A stretch of 10,084 nt of DNA from JBDTNK01 sp039933775 (GTDB lineage Bacteria > Chloroflexota > Limnocylindria > QHBO01). The stretch lies in contig JBDTNK010000071.1 in assembly GCA_039933775.1 (NCBI GenBank), forward strand, positions 1-10,084. Reading direction: 5' to 3'. The notes under the pieces were generated by a model. The model was given only the letters and a program-made list of their open reading frames with translations, ran no database searches and was not told where the DNA came from. Positions 6,426 through 10,084 of the stretch are shown here, piece after piece (within the stretch, counting starts at the first letter, position 1; each line of letters begins with the position of its first letter). Both the position numbers and the translations under genes were made by a program.

Positions 6426-6455
6426 TTGACAATAGAACACCTGTTCTGCTAGGTT
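6426..6455 (+). promoter_or_regulatory. lexA promoter
   Basis: A perfect TTGACA (6426-6431) is followed by a spacer of 17-18 bp and a weak -10 (CTAGGT at 6449-6454 or TAGGTT at 6450-6455). The LexA box fills most of the spacer, so bound LexA would block RNA polymerase. The leader to the GTG start would be about 35 nt. Confidence 0.65.
6434..6447. promoter_or_regulatory. LexA box (SOS operator) of lexA
   Basis: AGAAC-ACCT-GTTCT, a perfect 5-bp inverted repeat around 4 bp, matches the GAAC-N4-GTTC SOS box of Gram-positive bacteria. It lies between -35 and -10 of lexA, giving autorepression, and about 33 bp from the start of the divergent DUF1232 gene. The same core (GAACRCCTGTTC) recurs twice at 9547 and 9579. 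Confidence 0.9.
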
Positions 6456-6493
6456 CGCCGGACTCGCATCCCAGAGCCGGAGGGCGCGCCCGA

Positions 6494-7183
6494 GTGACGA
6501 GACACGACGTCGACCGTAAGCACAAGATCATCGAATGCATCGCGCAGACGGTCGCAGAGCGCGGCTATCCGCCGTCGGTGCGTGAGATCGCCGAGAGCGT
6601 CGGACTTGCGTCGACGTCCGCGGTCCATCATCACCTGATCGCGCTGGAGCGCGACGGCATGCTCGAGCGTGGCACGGGCTCCCGGGCTCTGCGCCTGACC
6701 TCTCGTGGCGTGGCGGCGCATCGCGGCATCGGACCAGCGCCGGCACTCTCCACCAAGCCGGTCTCGAACCGCGTGACCCCGTTCCGCATGCCGGTCGAGC
6801 GCGACGTACTGAGCCTGCCCGTCCTGGGCGAGATCGCCGCCGGCCAGCCCATCGAGGCCTACGCCGACGGCGCCGAGTCGCTCGAGGTTCCGCGCTCGAT
6901 GCAGGCGCCCGACGATTCGTACGTGCTCCGCGTCCGCGGCAAATCCATGATCGACGCGCTGATCGACGACGGCGACTACGTCGTCGTCCAGCCGCAGGCC
7001 ACCGCTCACGACGGCGACATCGTCGTCGCCCTGCTCGAGGACAACGGTGTGACGCTCAAGCGCTTCTACCGCGAGGCGAACCGCATCCGGCTGCAGCCTG
7101 CCAACAGCGAGATGGAGCCCATCTACGCGACCGCGGTGCAGATCCAGGGCAAGGTCGTGGGCGTCATTCGCAAGCTCATCTGA
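6494..7183 (+). CDS. lexA: LexA repressor (SOS master regulator)
   Basis: Represses SOS genes and cleaves itself when RecA filaments signal DNA damage. The 229 residues start at the GTG at 6494, with GGAGGG (6479-6484) 9 nt upstream; longer frames run back through the promoter and are excluded. The N-terminal winged helix includes GYPPSVREIAESVGL (24-38), TSAVHHHLIALERDG (41-55) and the wing GTGSRALRL. A linker of about 35 residues follows. The C-terminal peptidase S24 domain has the cleavage site Ala116-Gly117 in GEIAAGQP, the nucleophile Ser151 in RGKSM and the general base Lys189 in VTLKRF. All catalytic residues are present. It is the first gene of an apparent operon with the AlkZ-like gene and dinB, and a LexA box lies in its promoter. 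Confidence 0.97.
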   Translation: MTRHDVDRKHKIIECIAQTVAERGYPPSVREIAESVGLASTSAVHHHLIALERDGMLERGTGSRALRLTSRGVAAHRGIGPAPALSTKPVSNRVTPFRMPVERDVLSLPVLGEIAAGQPIEAYADGAESLEVPRSMQAPDDSYVLRVRGKSMIDALIDDGDYVVVQPQATAHDGDIVVALLEDNGVTLKRFYREANRIRLQPANSEMEPIYATAVQIQGKVVGVIRKLI

Positions 7184-7195
7184 TCGGACTGACCC

Positions 7196-8326
7196 GTGAC
7201 GGGCCAGCCGATCAGCACCCGCGCCCTCAACCGGGCGACGCTGGCACGCCAGGGGCTGCTGGAGCCGATCAGCGGCGCCTCGATCCCTGACGCGGTCGCA
7301 CGCGTTGGATCGCTGCAGGCGCAGCACCCCGAATGGCCGCCGGTCGCGCTCTGGACCCGCACCGCAGATGACGCCGTGAAGGACCTCGCGACCGCGCTCG
7401 CGGATAGGACCGTGGTCCGCGCGGCACTCATGCGGATCACCGTCCAGGTCGTGCGCGCCGATCATTTCTGGCCAATCGCCCAGCTGACCCAGGGGCTGCG
7501 TGCGGCCCAATTCAAGACGTTCTTCAAGGCCGATGTCGCCGACTCGAAGCTGGGGCGCAGGCTGACGGAGACGCACGCCGCAGTCAGAGCAGCACTGAAG
7601 GAACGGCCGCTTCGCATCCGCGACATGGACGCCATCATGAAGGCGGAGACGCCCGAGCTCGCCGATGCGCCGAATCGCCTGCACTGGCGCCACCTCGCGG
7701 CGAGCATCCCGCTCGTCCACGTCCCGTTCGACGGCGAGGGGTATGGCCGCTCGCGCTATGCGGCGGCCGAGGACTGGATCGGTCCGCCGCCGCCGGACCT
7801 CGACGAAGCAACCTCGGCGCGGCTCATCGCGGAGCGCTACCTGGCCGCGTTCGGCCCGGCGAGCGTCGATGACCTGATGAGCTACGTCGGAAAGCGCGGT
7901 TCGCCGGCGCGCTGGCGAAGCGCGATTGCCGCGCTCGGCGAGCGAGCCGTCACGTTCACTGCCGAAGATGGACGAGTCCTCCACGACCTGCAGGACGCGC
8001 CGCGTCCCGGCGAGGACGCCGTGGCAGCGCCTCGATTGCTGGCCCGCTGGGACAGCCTTCTCCTCTCGCACGCTGCTTCGCGCCGCGAACGCGTCATCGC
8101 CGATGGCGACCGCGCGCGGGTCTACACCAAGAACGCCGACGTGCTGCCGACCCTGCTCGTCGACGGCACGGTGGCTGGGACCTGGAATCGCGCCGGTGGC
8201 ACCGTCACAGTGCAGCCGTTCCAACGCCTCGATCGAGCGACGCGAGCCGTGCTGGAGGAGCAGGCGACGCGCCTCGCGCACCTGCTTGCGCCCGAGGACG
8301 AGGCGCGCGTCGTCGTCGCACGCTGA
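7196..8326 (+). CDS. AlkZ-like winged-helix protein, candidate DNA glycosylase
   Basis: The 376-residue protein belongs to the winged-helix family PF06224 (HTH_42), which includes the Streptomyces interstrand-crosslink glycosylase AlkZ and E. coli YcaQ/AlkX. Evidence: the N-terminal ARVGSLQAQHPEWPPVALW (about 35-53) with Gln41-Ala-Gln43, which corresponds to the QxQ catalytic motif described for AlkZ (YcaQ has Gln-x-Asp); RYLAAFGPASVDDLMSYVG (about 218-236); and LLARWDSLLLSHA (about 281-293), the conserved C-terminal core. AlkZ-type enzymes remove bulky or crosslinked N7-alkylated purines. The activity here is inferred. It starts at a GTG 12 bp after the lexA stop with a poor ribosome site, suggesting translational coupling, and its stop overlaps the dinB start (TGATG). 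Being between lexA and dinB implies induction by DNA damage. Many PF06224 members remain uncharacterised. Confidence 0.85.
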   Translation: MTGQPISTRALNRATLARQGLLEPISGASIPDAVARVGSLQAQHPEWPPVALWTRTADDAVKDLATALADRTVVRAALMRITVQVVRADHFWPIAQLTQGLRAAQFKTFFKADVADSKLGRRLTETHAAVRAALKERPLRIRDMDAIMKAETPELADAPNRLHWRHLAASIPLVHVPFDGEGYGRSRYAAAEDWIGPPPPDLDEATSARLIAERYLAAFGPASVDDLMSYVGKRGSPARWRSAIAALGERAVTFTAEDGRVLHDLQDAPRPGEDAVAAPRLLARWDSLLLSHAASRRERVIADGDRARVYTKNADVLPTLLVDGTVAGTWNRAGGTVTVQPFQRLDRATRAVLEEQATRLAHLLAPEDEARVVVAR

Positions 8327-9540
8327 TGCGGTCGATCCTGCACGCCGACCTCGACGCGTTCTACGCCTCTGTCGAGGTGCTCGACAACCCCGCGCTGCGC
8401 GGGAAACCGGTGATCGTCGGCGGCGACCGTGGCGAGCGCGGCGTGGTCAGTGCCGCTTCGTACGAAGCGCGGCGCTTCGGCGTCCACTCGGCCATGCCGC
8501 TGCGCACCGCGGCGCGCCTCTGCCCGCAGGGCATCTTCGTGCCGGTCCATCCCGATCGCTACCGCGAGCTTTCCGAACAGGTCATGGCCATCTTCGCCAG
8601 CTACACGCCGCTCGTGGAGCCGATCAGCCTGGACGAGGCGTTTCTCGACGTCACCGCCAGCAGGGCAGCCCTGGGTGACGGAACGACGATCGCGCGGCAG
8701 CTGAGGCAGCGAGTCCTCGACGAAGCGCAGCTGGTTGTCAGCATCGGGGTGGCGACGAACAAGCTGTGCGCGAAGGTCGCATCGGACCTGCGCAAGCCCG
8801 ATGCCCTCGTCATCGTGCCACCCGGCGCTGAAGCCGACTTCCTGGCGCCGCTGCCCGTTGGCCGCCTGTGGGGCGTGGGACCGCAGGGACGTGCCGCGCT
8901 GCGTGAATACGGGGTGCAGACCATCGGCGAGCTCGCCGCGCTTTCGGACGCCACGCTGCGACGCCGGTTCGGAAGTCACGGGATGGATCTCGCCACCCGG
9001 GCGCGCGGGATCGACCCCTCGCCGGTGGTCCCGCTCCACGCCCCCAAGTCCATCGGTCATGAGCACACCTTCACGCGCGACACGATTGACCGCGCCAGGC
9101 TCGACACGACGCTCCTCGATGTGGCGGAATCGGTCGGCAGCCGGCTGCGAAGGCACGCGCTCGTGGCCGGTGCCGTGCAGCTCAAGCTGCGCTACGAGGG
9201 TTTCGAGACGATCACGCGCCAGGCATCGCTGCGCTCCCAGACCGATGCCTCCGAGCCGATCTATGCCGCTGGTCGAGCCCTGCTCGACAAGTCACTGGCG
9301 TCAGGCCGCGGCGTGCGGCTCATCGGCCTCACCGCGATCAACCTGTCGGACGCGCAGCAGCTCACGCTGTTCGACACCCCGCCGCGGCGCGATCGGCTGG
9401 CGCGATCGATGGACGCCGTCCGAGACCGCTTCGGCGAGGACGCCATCACGCGTGCGCGGCTGCTGCGAGATCGACCCCGGCGGCGATTCGACTTCGGGGA
9501 GCGCCCGCAGGGTCCCGATCCGAATGAAGAAGGGGCTTGA
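8326..9540 (+). CDS. dinB: DNA polymerase IV (Y-family)
   Basis: Translesion polymerase that copies past damaged bases. The 404 residues show HADLDAFYASVE (6-17) with metal ligands Asp8 and, in SLDEAFLDV (101-109), Asp103 and Glu104, at the same numbers as in E. coli. Tyr13 takes the steric-gate position. The finger region SAASYEARRFGVHSAMPL (42-59), SIGVATNKLCAKVAS (139-153) and the thumb helix-hairpin-helix LWGVGPQGRAALREYGVQTI (181-200) follow, then the little-finger domain. A beta-clamp binding motif, QLTLF (345-349), lies unusually far from the end: 55 mostly basic residues follow, finishing in a Pro- and Glu-rich tail. The ATG overlaps the stop of the AlkZ-like gene by one base (TGATG), so translation is probably coupled. 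Its stop codon overlaps the -35 box of the next promoter. Confidence 0.97.
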   Translation: MRSILHADLDAFYASVEVLDNPALRGKPVIVGGDRGERGVVSAASYEARRFGVHSAMPLRTAARLCPQGIFVPVHPDRYRELSEQVMAIFASYTPLVEPISLDEAFLDVTASRAALGDGTTIARQLRQRVLDEAQLVVSIGVATNKLCAKVASDLRKPDALVIVPPGAEADFLAPLPVGRLWGVGPQGRAALREYGVQTIGELAALSDATLRRRFGSHGMDLATRARGIDPSPVVPLHAPKSIGHEHTFTRDTIDRARLDTTLLDVAESVGSRLRRHALVAGAVQLKLRYEGFETITRQASLRSQTDASEPIYAAGRALLDKSLASGRGVRLIGLTAINLSDAQQLTLFDTPPRRDRLARSMDAVRDRFGEDAITRARLLRDRPRRRFDFGERPQGPDPNEEGA

Positions 9541-9565
9541 CAGATAGAACGCCTGTTCGTATGAT
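9537..9565 (+). promoter_or_regulatory. SOS promoter of the 87-residue gene
   Basis: TTGACA (9537-9542), exactly 17 bp, then TATGAT (9560-9565, five of six). This is the best sigma-70 promoter in the window. Its spacer contains a LexA box, in almost the same layout as the lexA promoter (box starts 4 bp after the -35, versus 3 bp there). The -35 overlaps the dinB stop codon. Confidence 0.8.
9547..9558. promoter_or_regulatory. LexA box 1 of the 87-residue gene
   Basis: GAAC-GCCT-GTTC lies between the -35 and -10 elements, differing from the lexA operator core at one spacer base. Bound LexA would exclude RNA polymerase. Confidence 0.88.
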
Positions 9566-9578
9566 CGCCGCCTGAATC

Positions 9579-9590
9579 GAACGCCTGTTC
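9579..9590. promoter_or_regulatory. LexA box 2 of the 87-residue gene
   Basis: A second identical GAAC-GCCT-GTTC, 32 bp (about three helical turns) after the first and therefore on the same DNA face. It lies just past the expected transcription start (near 9572) and could bind LexA together with the first site or block elongation. Confidence 0.88.
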
Positions 9591-9627
9591 TGGTGCCCTC
9601 CAGGCGAGGCAGCAGTAAGGAGCGGAG

Positions 9628-9891
9628 ATGGCACTCGTCAAGATCAACCCTGCCGAAGCCAAGGTGCGCTGGGATCGCCGGGCGAACCGGCCCAACCGCA
9701 TTCGGCTCGCGGACCGTGACCTCACGGTGGTCAACCTCGCTGCACGGCGGGACGAGTTGGCAGCCTTCCCGGCCGACCGTGGACCCCGCGTGACATACCT
9801 GGTCGACACCGATGATGGCGGCCGTGCATCGCTCGTCTTCGACGGGCGTCGCCGGCGCTGGTTCGTGGAGGCCCTCGAAGCCGCCGCCTGA
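9628..9891 (+). CDS. SOS-controlled 87-residue protein of unknown function
   Basis: I do not recognise the family. The protein is slightly basic (16 Arg, 2 Lys against 13 acidic residues), has no cysteine or histidine, no signal peptide and no membrane segment. Likely beta strands: RIRLADRDLTVVNL (24-37), RVTYLVDT (54-61) and RASLVFDG (66-73). A four-arginine run (74-77) is followed by WFVEALEAAA at the end. The pattern of a short beta-rich fold with an Arg/Trp C-terminus faintly recalls small proteins found next to dinB in actinobacteria (DUF6504), but I cannot align them. A strong ribosome site AAGGAG (9617-9622) lies 5 nt before the ATG. Two LexA boxes and a near-consensus promoter precede it, so it is very probably induced by DNA damage, separately from the lexA operon. 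Codon composition matches its neighbours. Confidence 0.85.
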   Translation: MALVKINPAEAKVRWDRRANRPNRIRLADRDLTVVNLAARRDELAAFPADRGPRVTYLVDTDDGGRASLVFDGRRRRWFVEALEAAA

Positions 9892-9921
9892 GCGCGTCGC
9901 GGGCGCGGGCGGGCGCTCGCC

Positions 9922-9927
9922 TACAAT
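9922..9927 (+). promoter_or_regulatory. Possible -10 element before the cyclodeaminase-like gene
   Basis: TACAAT matches five of six TATAAT positions in the 94-bp gap after the 87-residue gene. No -35 hexamer is visible at 16-18 bp upstream, so this is weak. No clear terminator separates the two genes. Confidence 0.25.
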
Positions 9928-9985
9928 TCGCGGGTGGCGGCGTCGTGCGAGCGCTGCTGACGTCCCACCCGCACTGCAGGCCGCC

Positions 9986-10084
9986 ATGAGCGACCCCGTC
10001 CGACTTCTCGATCATTCCGTCGCCGACTTCGCGCGGCGCCTTGCCTCCGGTGATCCCACGCCGGGAGGCGGCAGCGCCTCGGCG
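9986..10084 (+). CDS. Formiminotransferase-cyclodeaminase-like protein (start only)
   Basis: Only 33 residues are inside the window: MSDPVRLLDHSVADFARRLA followed by SGDPTPGGGSASA. The PTPGGGSASA motif near the N-terminus is characteristic of the cyclodeaminase domain (PF04961), found as a stand-alone protein in many bacteria and fused to formiminotransferase in animals. It acts on formimino- or methenyl-tetrahydrofolate in one-carbon metabolism. Start choice: ATG at 9986 fits the family N-terminus, but there is no obvious Shine-Dalgarno. The remainder and exact activity cannot be judged. Confidence 0.8.
   Translation, partial: MSDPVRLLDHSVADFARRLASGDPTPGGGSASA

Noticed and set aside
6449..8281. 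610-codon minus-strand frame antisense to lexA and the AlkZ-like gene
   Set aside because: Shadow of two recognised genes; no motifs and no plausible start context.

Overview
The window is about two-thirds G+C and reads like one chromosomal stretch of a high-GC free-living bacterium. An F420-type luciferase-like oxidoreductase, LexA boxes of the GAAC-N4-GTTC type, GTG starts and a two-ribbon zinc protein suggest an actinobacterium or an uncultured Chloroflexota lineage. I cannot decide between these from the sequence alone. There are no phage, IS, CRISPR, tRNA or rRNA features.

Left half (minus strand, 6401 down to 1): a DUF1232/YkvA-like protein, rplI (ribosomal protein L9), dnaB (replicative helicase), a 101-residue two-zinc-ribbon protein, purA (adenylosuccinate synthetase) and a luciferase-like (probably F420-dependent) oxidoreductase cut by the window edge. 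rplI-dnaB-purA is a gene order known from many bacteria; here the zinc-ribbon gene sits inside it. Two long gaps follow rplI (4790-5417) and dnaB (2623-3415). They share a diverged repeat of about 240 bp, and the second gap also holds two 65-bp palindromic units spaced exactly 110 bp apart.

Right half (plus strand, 6426 to 9891): an SOS region. A TTGACA promoter with a LexA box in its spacer precedes lexA, then an AlkZ-like winged-helix protein 12 bp later, then dinB (DNA polymerase IV) with a TGATG overlap, so the three look like one transcript. A second promoter (TTGACA-N17-TATGAT) starts at the dinB stop codon. It carries one LexA box in its spacer and a second box 32 bp downstream, and it leads to an 87-residue protein that I do not recognise. 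The last gene, beginning at 9986, is the start of a formiminotransferase-cyclodeaminase-like protein.

Together the right half encodes a damage response: LexA senses and represses, Pol IV bypasses lesions, and the AlkZ-like protein may remove alkylated or crosslinked bases. The unrecognised small protein has the most convincing SOS promoter of the set and is the best candidate for something undescribed. The left half is housekeeping (translation, replication, purine synthesis) separated by unusual repeat-rich spacers.
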